A stretch of DNA of 64,000 nucleotides from an uncultured Alphaproteobacteria bacterium (GCA_951812805.1 CATOSZ010000003.1:574557-638556), one strand, 5' to 3'; counted from the stretch's first letter, positions 45,548 to 56,155 are shown. A program made the numbers and translations. Notes: generated from the sequence alone by a model not told the origin.

Positions 45548-48500
45548 TCATTTTTGATTTACCCAAAATCGAAGTTCAGCGCCATCCACACGATGGACTA
45601 TTCGGTCGGAAAACTCGCTCCATATGGCGGTGACCGCAGGCGTTGGACTGGACTCCCCATCTGATTCTCTAGTTCCAGTCTCAATTACGGTCTCATATAA
45701 AGTCGTGGCAAATTGCTCATCAAGGGTAGAATAAACCTTAATCGCTGTAGTCCCGGCAGATACAAAACTCCCGCCTCCATCAAGTGATACATCCCAGTTT
45801 ATCGTGAAAGGATTATAGAACCTTACCGTGTTTGGAAGAGGTGCCCCTGATTCAATGCCGTTGACCTGTATTTCCGAGCCAGATGCATTCACCTCAGATT
45901 CAAATACCATTCCATCAGGCCCCGTTCCGCGTATGAAGATCGGTGTCGGAGGTATGGATTCCGATAGTGAGAACTTCACGTCCAAAACAGGTATCGTATT
46001 TCGGACTATTGCAACGGGCGAGTTATTCTCTCCGTCATCGCCGGCATCTCCATCTGAATTTAAATCGCTCCAGTGTGGCAAGAGGTACGGCTCTCCATTG
46101 TCACGAAAGACTGTGCTAGAAGCATTGGCTACGGTCAGTTGTGTAACTTTCACCTCTGCTACTACTGTTGAAACGATTTCAGAGTCTTGAGCGCCAGAGA
46201 CCGTAGTATATGTCACTGTTGTATCGCCTTGGCCAAGACTCAAGGGAGAGAACTCTGACTGACTGACTGGTTTCGTGTCAATACTTGGGTCTACAGAGAT
46301 GACATCACTATTATCGGTTATCCAAGTGTAGGCAGGAACTCCCGTGGGTAGCGGGGAGCCAGTAGCCAAGACCATTGATGTGATAGGTGAGCTCTGTAAT
46401 GGCTGGCCGGCATTGACATTGGCAAGAAAGACGACCCTATTCTTGCTCACATCCACATCCACCGGCTCACACATCCCCGTCGGGCTGGGGTTGCCGCCGC
46501 AGTGCCAGCCGGCCTTGATCACCCCCGTGCCCGGGTCCGAGGTCACCGTCAGGCCGTCCTCGGAGACCGTGCCCGTGCCGATCGAGACGAAGGCGCCGAG
46601 GTCGTGGTCGAAGGAGTACAGCTCCGTGATCTCGCCCGGCACCAGCCCGTCCGTGTTCGGCAGGCTCAGCGCCGCCGGCGGGTCGAACGACGTGCCCGCC
46701 GGCTGCAAGGTCACCACGAAACGCGGCTGCTGCGCGAAGTTCGGCGTCATCGGCACCTTGTCCGCATGCACCACCGTCACCCCGAGACAGCCCGCGGGCC
46801 CACCGTCGGCGAAGCTCGCCGAACCCGCCGCCACGTCCAGCGCAAAGCCCGGGAACGCCGGCAGGGTCAGCCGCCCGCCCGTCGTCGCGTCGACGCAGAG
46901 CGTGCTCGTCTCGTCCAGGCGCACCATGTGGATCGGCCGGCCGAGGTCGACGTCGCGGCCCGCCACCGTCGCCAGTTCGAACTCCAGGTGCGGCCAGGGG
47001 CCCGGCCGCGTCGACGTCGTGCCGTCCGCCAGCAGCAGCGCCGGGCCGACCGGCGCGCCCGATAGGCGGAACTGGCCGGCCGCGTCGCTCACCGCGGTGA
47101 GCGCGGTGCCCGCCAGGCTCAACGTCACCCCCGGCACCGGCAGGTCGGTATTGTCCAGCACCACACCCACCACCGCGGTTTCCGCCGGATCGCCGGGCTG
47201 AAGCGCCGAGGCCGCGAACACCGCCGCCTGGTTCGGATTGTCCGGGAAGCTCGCCCGCACCCGGTGGTTCTCGATCCCCTCCGCCGCGCCCAGCGTCAAC
47301 AACGCCGTGGCCCGGCCCTGCCCGTCGCTCGTCACCGTCAGAGCCGTCAGCCCGTTGAAGTGTCCGGGACCCGAGGCCCCCTGGTCCGACACGATCTCGA
47401 AGGTCACCGGAACGCCCGCCAGCCGATTGTGCCCGAGGTCCGTCACCACCACCGAGAACGGCTCGGCCAGCGGCCGGCCGGTCGCCCCGCTTTGCCCGTT
47501 GCCCGCGTCAAGGTTCACCCGTACCGGCGGGCCCGGGTCGGTGATCGCCGCATAGTGCGCCGTGCCGGCATAGCCGACCGCCGTGGCGGCGACCCGGTCG
47601 TTGCCGGCGCCGGCCCGCGAGCCGAGCGTCCAGCGCACCGAAGCCCGGCCCTGGCCGTCGCTCACCACCGCCAGCCCCCGCGCCGCCGCGCCGCCCGCCA
47701 CCGGCGAGAGCGAGCCGTTGTTGCCCGTCACCCGGAACAGCACCGGAACCCCGGCCACCGGTGCGCCCTGGGCATCGACCACCTCGGCCACCAGGGCCTG
47801 GTCGAGGGTCTGGGCGATGCCCGCGCGCTGGCCGTCCCCCGCCAGCGCCCGGATGCGGGCCTCGCCGGCAAGCGGCTGGTAGGTGACGGTGAGGCTATCG
47901 CTCGCCGTGTTGCCGGCGGCGTCGGTGGCCTCAGCGGTGATCTGATTATCGCCGACGCTCAAGGCCACGCCCTCCACCAGGAATCTCCGGTTCAGAACCT
48001 CGGCGGCGATGCCGTTGACGGTGACGCTGGCTTCCGTGCCGCCGACCGTGCCGAGCACGATATCATTGACCAGGCCGGAGACCGTAACGGAATCGGCATG
48101 CGCGACCGCGCCGTCGGCCGGCAGGCGGATCGCCACCGTCGGCGCGCGGGTATCGCGAATGAGCTCGATCCGGGCGGTGCCGACGTTGCCGACCTGGTCC
48201 GTGGCGATGGCCTGGATGTCGTTCAGCCCCTCGGCGAGCGGGACCGTCAGGCTCCAGGCGCCGTCGGTTACCGCGACGGGCGTGCCGTTCACCGCGAGGC
48301 TGGCGAAAGGGTCGTCCAGGGTGCCGGTTACCACGGTGCTGCCGGCCGCAAAGACGGTGCCCGTCGCCGGGCTGTCGATGGTCACCACCGGCAGCGCGGT
48401 ATCCGCAACGATCTCGAATTCGATCGGCAGGGGTTGCGAGGCGATGCCGGCCGAGAGCCGGCGCAGCTTCAGGGTGCCGGTGTAGAGGTCCGGCGGAAAG

Positions 48501-48796
48501 GCGAGCGGCGCGCTCAAATGGATTTGCAGTTCGTGCACCTCACCACCTTGGAGATCGGTAAAGCCGGCCGGCGAAAAGGCGACGAAGGGGGCGAGCTCGG
48601 GCACCACCTCGACCTCGACGTCCAGGTTCTTCACCTTTTCCGAAACGGTGAATTCGACGGTGAGCGTGGTGACCTTGCCGCTTTCCAGGCTATGGCTCAG
48701 CTGCGGCGTCAGCCAGTCGATCTTCGGCGCCGCCAGTCCCGGCCCGGCCAGCAGCACCGACAGTAAACCCGCGAACATGAAAACCGCAATACGCAT
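45548..48796 (-). CDS. Large secreted Ig-like/Big_1-repeat protein with AT-rich C-terminal part
   Basis: 1082 residues as read. A signal peptide (FAGLLSVLLAGPGLAAP) is followed by an N-terminal beta domain, two Ig-like repeats (VVTIDSPATGTVFAAGSTV and VAIRLPADGAVAHADSVTV), two or three invasin-like Big_1 domains (LAGVPVTFEIVSDQGASGPG), a carboxypeptidase-regulatory-like domain (VVLDNTDLPVPGVTLSLAG), and a conserved-looking GWHCGGNPSPTGMCEP at about residue 765. Beyond residue about 780 (46460) the DNA becomes AT-rich and the protein changes character. It stops at 45548 through an apparent +1 frameshift. Layout resembles large surface proteins with exchangeable C-termini. Confidence 0.82.
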   Translation of the reverse strand: MRIAVFMFAGLLSVLLAGPGLAAPKIDWLTPQLSHSLESGKVTTLTVEFTVSEKVKNLDVEVEVVPELAPFVAFSPAGFTDLQGGEVHELQIHLSAPLAFPPDLYTGTLKLRRLSAGIASQPLPIEFEIVADTALPVVTIDSPATGTVFAAGSTVVTGTLDDPFASLAVNGTPVAVTDGAWSLTVPLAEGLNDIQAIATDQVGNVGTARIELIRDTRAPTVAIRLPADGAVAHADSVTVSGLVNDIVLGTVGGTEASVTVNGIAAEVLNRRFLVEGVALSVGDNQITAEATDAAGNTASDSLTVTYQPLAGEARIRALAGDGQRAGIAQTLDQALVAEVVDAQGAPVAGVPVLFRVTGNNGSLSPVAGGAAARGLAVVSDGQGRASVRWTLGSRAGAGNDRVAATAVGYAGTAHYAAITDPGPPVRVNLDAGNGQSGATGRPLAEPFSVVVTDLGHNRLAGVPVTFEIVSDQGASGPGHFNGLTALTVTSDGQGRATALLTLGAAEGIENHRVRASFPDNPNQAAVFAASALQPGDPAETAVVGVVLDNTDLPVPGVTLSLAGTALTAVSDAAGQFRLSGAPVGPALLLADGTTSTRPGPWPHLEFELATVAGRDVDLGRPIHMVRLDETSTLCVDATTGGRLTLPAFPGFALDVAAGSASFADGGPAGCLGVTVVHADKVPMTPNFAQQPRFVVTLQPAGTSFDPPAALSLPNTDGLVPGEITELYSFDHDLGAFVSIGTGTVSEDGLTVTSDPGTGVIKAGWHCGGNPSPTGMCEPVDVDVSKNRVVFLANVNAGQPLQSSPITSMVLATGSPLPTGVPAYTWITDNSDVISVDPSIDTKPVSQSEFSPLSLGQGDTTVTYTTVSGAQDSEIVSTVVAEVKVTQLTVANASSTVFRDNGEPYLLPHWSDLNSDGDAGDDGENNSPVAIVRNTIPVLDVKFSLSESIPPTPIFIRGTGPDGMVFESEVNASGSEIQVNGIESGAPLPNTVRFYNPFTINWDVSLDGGGSFVSAGTTAIKVYSTLDEQFATTLYETVIETGTRESDGESSPTPAVTAIWSEFSDRIVHRVDGAELRFWVNQK

Positions 48797-49108
48797 GATG
48801 GAACCCCAAATCCGCTTGTCCCGACGGGCCGGCCACGACGCGGCGCAACCCCTGCGAGGGCATTGAATGAATCAAATTAAGGCATGAATTTCGTTTCTAC
48901 ACAATATTTAAGTGTGTTAAGTATTTTTTGTTAGGAATTTCAAATAGTTAATGGCGACACGGGGTCTTGCCACCCCCCATTGTGGGTGTTGGCGGCAACG
49001 CTGCGGCGGGCCGCGACCCGGCCGCCCGGCCGTCGTCCGCGCCCGGCCATTGTCTTCGCCCGCCGGGCGGCATAGCGTCGCGCCGGAACGGATTCGGGGG
49101 AGACGGGC
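48797..49108. other. Intergenic region with AT-rich core, divergent promoter area
   Basis: About 310 bp between the Ig-like protein gene and the aldo/keto reductase. 48860-48955 is strongly AT-rich (for example TTAAGTATTTTTTGTTAGG) in an otherwise GC-rich sequence and probably holds the promoter of the minus-strand operon. The rest is GC-rich. I see no gene or RNA in it. Confidence 0.4.
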
Positions 49109-50137
49109 ATGCTTTCGACGGTACAACTCGGCAATTGCGGCCTGGCGGTCTCCAGGCTCTGTCTCGGTACGATGAATTTCGGCGAGCCGGGGCGCGGCCA
49201 TCAGGGGGACTGGACGCTGACCCTCGACGAGGCGCGGCCGATCTTCCAGGCGGCGCTGGCGCACGGACTGTTCTACTTCGACTGTGCCGACGTCTACGGG
49301 CTCGGCGCCTGCGAGACGGTGGTCGGCCAGTTGCTGCGCGAGCTAGCGCCGCGCGACCAGTTCGTGCTGTCGACCAAGATTTCCGGCCCCATGGGCCCCG
49401 GCGCGAACCAGGCCGGCCTCTCGCGCAAGCATGTGATGGAGGGCATCGACGCCTGCCTCGCCCGCCTCGGCCTCGACTATGTCGACCAGCTGATCATCCA
49501 CCGCCATCCGCACGGCCGCCCGGGCACGCCGCTGACGCCGATCGAGGAGACGATGGAGGCGCTGCACGACGTGGTGAAGGCGGGCAAGGCGCTCTATCTC
49601 GGCGCCTCGTCCATGTTCGCCTGGCAGTTCGTCGAGCTGCAGATGACCGCCGAGCGGCACGGCTGGACCAAATTCGTCTCGATGCAGAATCACTACAACC
49701 TGATCTACCGGGAGGAGGAGCGCGAGATGAACCCCTATTGCGCCGGCACCGGGGTGGCGTTGACGCCCTGGTCGCCGCTCGCCCGCGGCATCCTGACCGG
49801 GACCTACAAGGGCGGCTTCGACGGCGGCAGCACGGCACGCAGCCAGGGCCAGGACCGCCAGCGGACCGAAGGCCTCTATCGCGGCGAGATGGATTTCGTG
49901 ATCGCGGACCGGGTGGCCGAGGTGGCGGAGCGGCTCGGCCATTCAGCGGCGCAGATCGCCATCGCCTGGCTGCTGAGCAAGCCGGAAGTGACCGCGCCCG
50001 TCGTCGGCGTGTCGAAGATAAGCCAGCTCGACCAGCTGGTCGCGGCGACGGAGATCACGATTCCCGACGAGGACATCGCCTATCTGGAGGAACCCTACCG
50101 CCCGGTGGAGAACCTGCTCAGCATCGGAACGTCCTAA
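49109..50137 (+). CDS. Aldo/keto reductase
   Basis: A 342-residue NADPH-dependent (alpha/beta)8 barrel oxidoreductase. CLGTMNFGEPG, FDCADVYGLGACE (Asp and Tyr of the tetrad), VLSTKISG (Lys), DYVDQLIIHRHPHG (His) and AIAWLLSKPEVTAPVVGVSK are family motifs. MQNHYNLIYREEEREMNPYC and TPWSPLARGILTG place it in the AKR subgroup of general aldehyde reductases. ATG 49109 has GGGGGAGA upstream. Confidence 0.92.
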   Translation: MLSTVQLGNCGLAVSRLCLGTMNFGEPGRGHQGDWTLTLDEARPIFQAALAHGLFYFDCADVYGLGACETVVGQLLRELAPRDQFVLSTKISGPMGPGANQAGLSRKHVMEGIDACLARLGLDYVDQLIIHRHPHGRPGTPLTPIEETMEALHDVVKAGKALYLGASSMFAWQFVELQMTAERHGWTKFVSMQNHYNLIYREEEREMNPYCAGTGVALTPWSPLARGILTGTYKGGFDGGSTARSQGQDRQRTEGLYRGEMDFVIADRVAEVAERLGHSAAQIAIAWLLSKPEVTAPVVGVSKISQLDQLVAATEITIPDEDIAYLEEPYRPVENLLSIGTS

Positions 50138-50154
50138 GCGAGATTATCGGGGCG

Positions 50155-52602
50155 TCAATCGGCGTCGTCCGCCGTCGCCTTGCCGCCGGCCTTGGCGAAG
50201 TCCCGCCGTGCCGTGGCGAACCCCAGCAAGCGCTTGCGAACCAAATCGTTGATCGTGCCGGGCGGGTAGCTGCCGTCGGCCCGCAGCCGGCCGGCCCGGA
50301 CGCCGGTCAGGATCTCGATGCCCTGGTCTATGGTCTCGACGGCGAAGACGCGGAAGTCGCCCGCGCGCGCCGCCGCCACCACGTCCTCGCGCAACATCAG
50401 GTGTTTCACGTTGGCCGCGGGGACCAGCACGCCCTGTTCACCGGTCAGACCGCGCGCGGCGCAGATGTCGAAAAAGCCCTCGATCTTTTCGTTGGCACCG
50501 CCGATTGCCTGCACCTCGCCCCGCTGGTTGACCGAACCGGTGACGGCGAAGCCCTGCCGGATCGGCACCTCCGCGAGGGCCGAAAGCAAAGCGTAGAGCT
50601 CGGTCGAGGAGGCGCTGTCGCCGTCGACGCCGCCGTAGGATTGCTCGAAGGCCAGGCTGGCGGAGAAGGCCGGCGGATGGTCGTCGGCGAAGCGGGCGGC
50701 CAGGAAGGCAGAGAGGATCAGCACCCCCTTGCTGTGCAGCGGGCCGCCGAGTTCGACCCGGCGCTCGATGTCGATCACCTCGCCCGCGCCCATGCGGACG
50801 GCGGCGGTGATCCGGCTCGGCTTGCCGAAGGCGAAGTTTCCGAGGTCGAGCACGGCGAGGCCGTTGATCTGGCCGACCACGGCGCCGTCCGTGGCGACCA
50901 TCACCGTATCGCGCAGCACGCCCTCGTGGCTCTTGCGGCGGATCCGGTCGGCGCGGCGGATGCGGGCTTCGACGGCCGTGGTGACGTCGGCCGCCTGAAT
51001 TCGCGACCGGCCCGCCTCGCCGGCGAAATGATCGGCCTCGCGCAGCAGATCGTCGAGCGGCCCGGTGCGCAGTGAAAGCCGCTCGTTGTCGCCGGCGAGG
51101 CGTGACGCATGTTCCAGCACCCGGGCGACGGCGGCACGGTCGAGCGGCCGCAGCTCGCAGCGCCGGGCGTGCGCGGCCAGCATGGCGGCATAATCGAGCT
51201 GGCTTTCCGCGGTCCAGGGCAGGTCCTCCTCGAAATCGGCGGCGACCTTGAACATGTGATTGAAGTCCGGATCGCCCTGCGCCAGCGAGTAGTACAGGCG
51301 GTGATCGCCGATCAGTACGATCTTCACGTCGAGGGGGATCGCCTCCGGCTCCAGCGAGAGGGTCGAGGCCAGTCCCATCATCTGGTTCGGCGATTCGATC
51401 TGGATGGCGCCGGCCTGGATCGCCCGCTTCAGGCTCTCCCAGGCCATCGGCTGCTGGAGCAGGCGCAGCGCGTCGAGCAACAGATAGCCGCCGTTCGCCC
51501 GGTGCAACGCGCCCGGCTTGACCTGGCTGTAATCGGTGACGAGGGCGCCCATCTCCTGGGCGTATTCGACCCGGCCGATCAGATGCGGCTGGCTCGGCAG
51601 GTCCTCGCTGACGACCGGGGCACCGTTCGTCGGATCGTTGGCGATCATCACGTTGACCCGGTACCGCTTAATGAGGGCGGCGGGATGGTTGCCCGCCATC
51701 GCCATCAGTGCCGCACCGCTGGCCGGGGGCGCCGTGTCCGTCGCGACCTGGGGTTGGGTGAGGAAGGCTTCGACATTGGCGACGATGTCGTTGGCGACCG
51801 CATCGAGATAGGCGGCGATGCCGGCGACATCGCCGAAGGCGGCGCGCACCGGGGTGAGTGCCGCACCAACGCCGACCGCCAGCAGTTCGCCCGCCAATTC
51901 ACGCAGGCGCCGACGCCGTTCCGCCTCCCAGCCGGGAATGCGTTTCGCCGTTTCCGCCAGCTTGTGCTGCAGCTCGCCCAGATCCGCTTCCAGCTGCGCG
52001 CGCACCGGCGCCGGCAATTGATTGTACACCTCCGGCGCCATGACCTCGCCGTCGCGGACCGGTGCCAGCGACAGGCCGGCCTGGGTTCGGATCAGCGCCA
52101 GGCCTTTGGTCTGCGCCTGTTCCTGGATTTCCTGAAAGGCGGCTTCCTGCAAGGCCTTGAACTCGTCGTCGACGGCCTGCTGGCGACCACGAAACGCCTC
52201 CCCCTCGAACAGCGCGGGGATCGAGGCGAAAACATCCTGGACGAAACGTTCCATGTCGGCGCGAAAGGCCGGCGCGCGGCCCGCCGGCAAGGCCAACGCC
52301 CGTGGCGTGTGGGAATTGGTGAAGTCGTTGACATAGACCCAATCGTCGGGCGCCGGCCCCTCGATCGCATGGCGTTCCAGCAGCCGGCGCGCCAGCGCAT
52401 GGCGCCCGGTGCCCGACACGCCCATGACGAAGAGGTTGTAGCCGGCCCGCTTCATGCCAATCGCGAACTCGATCGCCTCGACCGCATCGGCCTGGCCGAG
52501 CGCCACGTCGTGAGAATCGAGATCCGCCGTCGTGCGAAAGGCGGCGGCCGGCAGCCGCGCGATCCGGCGCAGCCGGGCCGGGCTCAAAGGTCGTGGCGCC
52601 AT
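50155..52602 (-). CDS. Lon-like ATP-dependent protease (LonB-type, AAA_32/Lon_C)
   Basis: An 815-residue fused ATPase-protease. VMGVSGTGRHALARRLL is the P-loop; GALHRANGGYLLLDALRLL is the Walker B region; the C-terminal protease domain has the catalytic Ser in GGVDGDSASSTELYALL and Lys in GGANEKIEGFFD. The N-terminal Lon substrate-binding domain is missing, and a long helical insert (about 150-240) interrupts the ATPase, as in bacterial LonB/LonC-like proteins. It starts at ATG 52602 with GGAAGGA upstream; adjacent to a small zinc protease gene. Confidence 0.92.
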   Translation of the reverse strand: MAPRPLSPARLRRIARLPAAAFRTTADLDSHDVALGQADAVEAIEFAIGMKRAGYNLFVMGVSGTGRHALARRLLERHAIEGPAPDDWVYVNDFTNSHTPRALALPAGRAPAFRADMERFVQDVFASIPALFEGEAFRGRQQAVDDEFKALQEAAFQEIQEQAQTKGLALIRTQAGLSLAPVRDGEVMAPEVYNQLPAPVRAQLEADLGELQHKLAETAKRIPGWEAERRRRLRELAGELLAVGVGAALTPVRAAFGDVAGIAAYLDAVANDIVANVEAFLTQPQVATDTAPPASGAALMAMAGNHPAALIKRYRVNVMIANDPTNGAPVVSEDLPSQPHLIGRVEYAQEMGALVTDYSQVKPGALHRANGGYLLLDALRLLQQPMAWESLKRAIQAGAIQIESPNQMMGLASTLSLEPEAIPLDVKIVLIGDHRLYYSLAQGDPDFNHMFKVAADFEEDLPWTAESQLDYAAMLAAHARRCELRPLDRAAVARVLEHASRLAGDNERLSLRTGPLDDLLREADHFAGEAGRSRIQAADVTTAVEARIRRADRIRRKSHEGVLRDTVMVATDGAVVGQINGLAVLDLGNFAFGKPSRITAAVRMGAGEVIDIERRVELGGPLHSKGVLILSAFLAARFADDHPPAFSASLAFEQSYGGVDGDSASSTELYALLSALAEVPIRQGFAVTGSVNQRGEVQAIGGANEKIEGFFDICAARGLTGEQGVLVPAANVKHLMLREDVVAAARAGDFRVFAVETIDQGIEILTGVRAGRLRADGSYPPGTINDLVRKRLLGFATARRDFAKAGGKATADDAD

Positions 52603-52615
52603 GGTCGATCCTTCC

Positions 52616-53014
52616 TCACAGGCTGTTCTCGATCCGGTCCATGTCGTCGTCGGAGAGATCGAAATGATGGCCGATTTCGTGCACCAGCACATGGCCGACG
52701 ATATGCGCCAGGCTCTCGCCGCTCTCGCACCAATAATCGAGGATGGCGCGGCGATAGAGGAAAACCATGTCGACGCTCGCCACGCCCACGCCGCCATCCC
52801 GCGCGCCCATGCCGACCCCGTGATAGAGGCCCATCAGGTCCAGGGGATGCGCGATCCCCAGGCCCCGCAAGGTCGCCTCGTCGGCATACTCCTCGACCCG
52901 GATCGGCACGGCGCCCAGCCACTGGCGGAACTGGGGCGGCAGCCCGGCCAGCGCCGCCAGCGCCAGCGCTTCGATTTCCGCCAGGCTCGGCGGCGCTCCC
53001 CACCGGTCTTCCAT
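52616..53014 (-). CDS. Zincin-like metallopeptidase family protein
   Basis: A 132-residue protein with the zinc motif H-E-x2-H (HVLVHEIGHHFDLSDDDM). WLGAVPIRVEEYADE and DMVFLYRRAILDYW match the short metallopeptidase family (DUF1025/MPN-like) common in alphaproteobacteria. Located 13 bp upstream of the Lon-like gene, so probably co-transcribed with it. Confidence 0.88.
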   Translation of the reverse strand: MEDRWGAPPSLAEIEALALAALAGLPPQFRQWLGAVPIRVEEYADEATLRGLGIAHPLDLMGLYHGVGMGARDGGVGVASVDMVFLYRRAILDYWCESGESLAHIVGHVLVHEIGHHFDLSDDDMDRIENSL

Positions 53015-53034
53015 GGCGCGGATCCATGCTCCGG

Positions 53035-54825
53035 TCAGTGATTGTTGCGCGGCGTTCCCTTGGCGGCGACGCGTTTGTACTTGTCGGCACCCTGCATGAT
53101 CATGCCCTCGTCGAACTGGCCGACCCGCTCGCGGAAGATTTCCTGCCAGGGGGTCTGGCTTTCCGGCGCGGCGAAACCGCCCGCATCCGCAAGCGCTTTG
53201 TGCCGGGCCGCGACCTCTTCGTCGGAAATCAGGATGTTCGCCGTCGCTTCGTTCAGGTCGATGCGGACACGGTCGCCGGTCTGCAGGATGGCGAGGCCGC
53301 CGCCGGCCGCCGCCTCGGGCGCCGCGTTCAGGATGGAGGGCGAGCCGCTGGTCCCCGACTGCCGGCCATCGCCGATGCAGGGCAGCGTGGTGATGCCGGC
53401 CCGGATCAGCGCCGCGGGCGGCTGCATGTTCACCACCTCGGCGCCGCCCGGATAGCCGATCGGGCCGACCCCGCGCACGAACAGCATGGCGTCGATGCCG
53501 ATCTCCAGCGACGCGTCGTCGATGCGGTGGTGATAGTCCTCCGGCCCCTCGAAGACGATGGCGCGGCCCTCGAAGGCGTTGGGGTCGTCGGGATTGGCGA
53601 GATAGCGCTCGCGGAATTCTTCCGAGATCACGCTGGTCTTCATGATGGCGCTGTCGAACAGGTTGCCCTTCAGGTTGATGAAACCGGCGTTCTCCACCAG
53701 CGGCTCGTCGTGCGGGCGGATGACGTCCGGATTCTGCGTGCCCCCGCCGCCGCAGTTCTCGGCGATGCTGCGGCCGTTGGCGGTGATAGCGTCGGGATGG
53801 GGCAGGCGGCCGGCCTTGATCAGCTCGCCGACCACGGCGGGGACACCGCCGGCGCGATGGTAGTCCTCGCCCAGATACTCACCGGCCGGCTGCAGGTTGA
53901 CCAGCAGGCCGTGCTCGTAGCCGATGCGGTACCAGTCGTCGTTGTCGAGCTCGACCCCGACATGGCGGGCGATGGCGTTCAGGTGGATCGGCGCGTTGGT
54001 CGAGCCGCCGATCGAGGAATTGACGACGATCGCGTTCTCGAAGGCCTGCCGCGTCAAAATGTCGGAGGGCTTCAAATCCTCCCACACCATGTCGACGATG
54101 CGCAGGCCGGTGTCGTGCGCGATCTGCCCCCGCTCGCGGTAGGGGGCGGGAATCGCCCCGCAGCCGGGCAGCGACATGCCGAGCGCCTCGGTCAGCGAAT
54201 TCATCGTCGTCGCCGTGCCCATGGTGTTGCAGTAGCCGACCGACGGCGTCGAACTTTCGACCATAGCGAAGAAGCCATCGTTGTCGATCTCGCCTGCCGC
54301 CAGCAGCTCCCGCGCCTTCCACACGATGGTGCCGGAACCGGTCCGCTTGCCCTCGTACCAGCCGTTCAGCATCGGCCCGGCCGAAAGCGCGATCGCCGGG
54401 ATATCGACCGTCGCCGCCGCCATCAGGCAGGCGGGCGCCGTCTTGTCGCAGCCGACGGTCAGCACCACGCCGTCGAGCGGATAGCCGTACAGCAGCTCGA
54501 CCAGGCCGAGATAGGCGAGGTTGCGGTCGAGGTTGGCGGTCGGCCGCTTGCCGGTCTCCTGGATCGGATGGACGGGGAATTCGAAGCAGATGCCGCCCGC
54601 GGCCTTGATGCCCTCGCGCACCCGCTTGGCGAGCTCGAGGTGGTGGCGGTTGCAGGGCGAGAGGTCGGAACCGGTCTGCGCGATGCCGATGATCGGCTTG
54701 CCGGACTGCAACTCCTCCCGGGTCAGGCCGAAGTTCAGATAGCGCTCGAGGTAGAGCGCGGTCATCGAGGGGTCGGCCGGGTTGTTGAACCACAAGGCAC
54801 TGCGAAGCTGTTCGGCGGTCTTCAT
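53035..54825 (-). CDS. Dehydratase, IlvD/Edd family
   Basis: A 596-residue iron-sulfur dehydratase. Cluster-binding cysteines are in [24 protein letters not shown] and [28 protein letters not shown] is the C-terminal signature. Members act on dihydroxy acids (IlvD) or sugar acids such as arabonate/xylonate. Pairing with an MFS transporter and an AraC-type regulator favours a sugar-acid catabolic role (inference). Confidence 0.9.
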   Translation of the reverse strand: MKTAEQLRSALWFNNPADPSMTALYLERYLNFGLTREELQSGKPIIGIAQTGSDLSPCNRHHLELAKRVREGIKAAGGICFEFPVHPIQETGKRPTANLDRNLAYLGLVELLYGYPLDGVVLTVGCDKTAPACLMAAATVDIPAIALSAGPMLNGWYEGKRTGSGTIVWKARELLAAGEIDNDGFFAMVESSTPSVGYCNTMGTATTMNSLTEALGMSLPGCGAIPAPYRERGQIAHDTGLRIVDMVWEDLKPSDILTRQAFENAIVVNSSIGGSTNAPIHLNAIARHVGVELDNDDWYRIGYEHGLLVNLQPAGEYLGEDYHRAGGVPAVVGELIKAGRLPHPDAITANGRSIAENCGGGGTQNPDVIRPHDEPLVENAGFINLKGNLFDSAIMKTSVISEEFRERYLANPDDPNAFEGRAIVFEGPEDYHHRIDDASLEIGIDAMLFVRGVGPIGYPGGAEVVNMQPPAALIRAGITTLPCIGDGRQSGTSGSPSILNAAPEAAAGGGLAILQTGDRVRIDLNEATANILISDEEVAARHKALADAGGFAAPESQTPWQEIFRERVGQFDEGMIMQGADKYKRVAAKGTPRNNH

Positions 54826-54895
54826 GGGCGCGCGTCCTTCCTCAGGGCTTTCTCTCGCCCCCCTTTTAGCAGAAAGCGGCGCCGGCGCGCGCGGC

Positions 54896-56155
54896 CTATT
54901 CGGCGGCGGCGGGGGCCGCCTGTTCCGGTGTCGGCAGCTGCTTCGGCAGGATCCAGACCGCGCAGAAGATGATCGCCGCCGCGATCGCCAGGATCACGAA
55001 CAGCACGTCGAAGCCCCAGTTGGAATGCACCAGGGCGATCAGCGGCAGCGCGGCGGCGAGCACCGTGAAGCTCACGACATAGCGCACGCCGTAGATCCGC
55101 GCGCGGGCCGGACCGCTCGCCATCTTGCCGATCATGTAGTCGTTGATCGGGATCTGCCCGAAGGCGCCGAGCATGAAGCCGAGCGCCACGGCCAGCGCCA
55201 CCCCGTCGGTGAGGCCCGGCATGGCGGCGAAGAAGACGATCTGGATGACCGCCACGGTCATGAAGACCCGGCGCGGGCCGATCCGGTCGAGCAACGCGCC
55301 GACGACGAGCTGCGCCATCGAGGCGACGGTGAAGACGACGAAGGCCATCATGCCGACCACCGTCGCGACGTCGCCCCGGGCCGCCAGGGCGAGCTGGTCG
55401 AACCAGGCGGTCAGCTGGGTCGCGAGATCGCCCAGCCGCTCGTCGAAGATCTTCGGCAGGGCGAAGGTGGTCGACTGGAAGATGATCGAGGAGACCGCCG
55501 TCGTCAGGAAGACGATGACGGAGACGCGGATCAGCAGGGCCTTGTAATCGGGCGCCATGGGCGCTGCCGGTGCCGCGGGCGTCTTCGGCACGCCGTCCGC
55601 CCGGATCCCCTCCCAGCGCAGGGCCGCATAGGCAAAGCCGAACAGGATGGAGACGATGCCCGGCAGCACGAAGGCCATGCGCCAGCCGCCATGGTCGATC
55701 AGATAGCCGGTGATCAGCGCCGCGAAGGCGACGCCGAGATTGCCCCAGACCCCGTTGACGGCGATCCGCATGCCGGTGTTGCGCCACTTCATGGTGACGA
55801 TCGCCAGGCCGACGGGATGATAGATCGCGGCGAACATGCCGATGACGAACAGCCCGGCGCCGATCTGCAACGGCGTGGCGGCGAAACTGGTGGCAATCGC
55901 CGCCAGGCCGATGCCGAAGAAGAAGACGGTCATCATGCCGTCGCGGCTCCACCGGTCGGCGAGCCAGCCGGCCGGCAACGAAAACAGGCCGAAAGCGAAG
56001 AAGCCCGGCGTCGCATATGCCAGCAGCTCGGCGTAGCCGACGCCCCATTCCTTGTGCAGGGCGAGCGCCGCCACGGAAGCGAAGATCAGGGTGAACAGAT
56101 GGTCCATGAAATGGCCGATGTTCAACAGCAGGAAATACAGCCGGTCCCGGTTCAT
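54896..56155 (-). CDS. MFS transporter
   Basis: A 419-residue 12-helix transporter. Loop 2-3 motif A is [11 protein letters not shown] and its repeat in the second half is [28 protein letters not shown] lies in helix 10. The substrate is unknown; it is upstream of the IlvD/Edd gene on the same strand and divergent from the AraC regulator. Confidence 0.9.
   Translation of the reverse strand: MNRDRLYFLLLNIGHFMDHLFTLIFASVAALALHKEWGVGYAELLAYATPGFFAFGLFSLPAGWLADRWSRDGMMTVFFFGIGLAAIATSFAATPLQIGAGLFVIGMFAAIYHPVGLAIVTMKWRNTGMRIAVNGVWGNLGVAFAALITGYLIDHGGWRMAFVLPGIVSILFGFAYAALRWEGIRADGVPKTPAAPAAPMAPDYKALLIRVSVIVFLTTAVSSIIFQSTTFALPKIFDERLGDLATQLTAWFDQLALAARGDVATVVGMMAFVVFTVASMAQLVVGALLDRIGPRRVFMTVAVIQIVFFAAMPGLTDGVALAVALGFMLGAFGQIPINDYMIGKMASGPARARIYGVRYVVSFTVLAAALPLIALVHSNWGFDVLFVILAIAAAIIFCAVWILPKQLPTPEQAAPAAAE

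Noticed and set aside
51109..54972. 1287-codon open frame on the plus strand
   Set aside because: Antisense to the Lon-like protease, metallopeptidase and IlvD genes, all with conserved motifs; a high-GC shadow.
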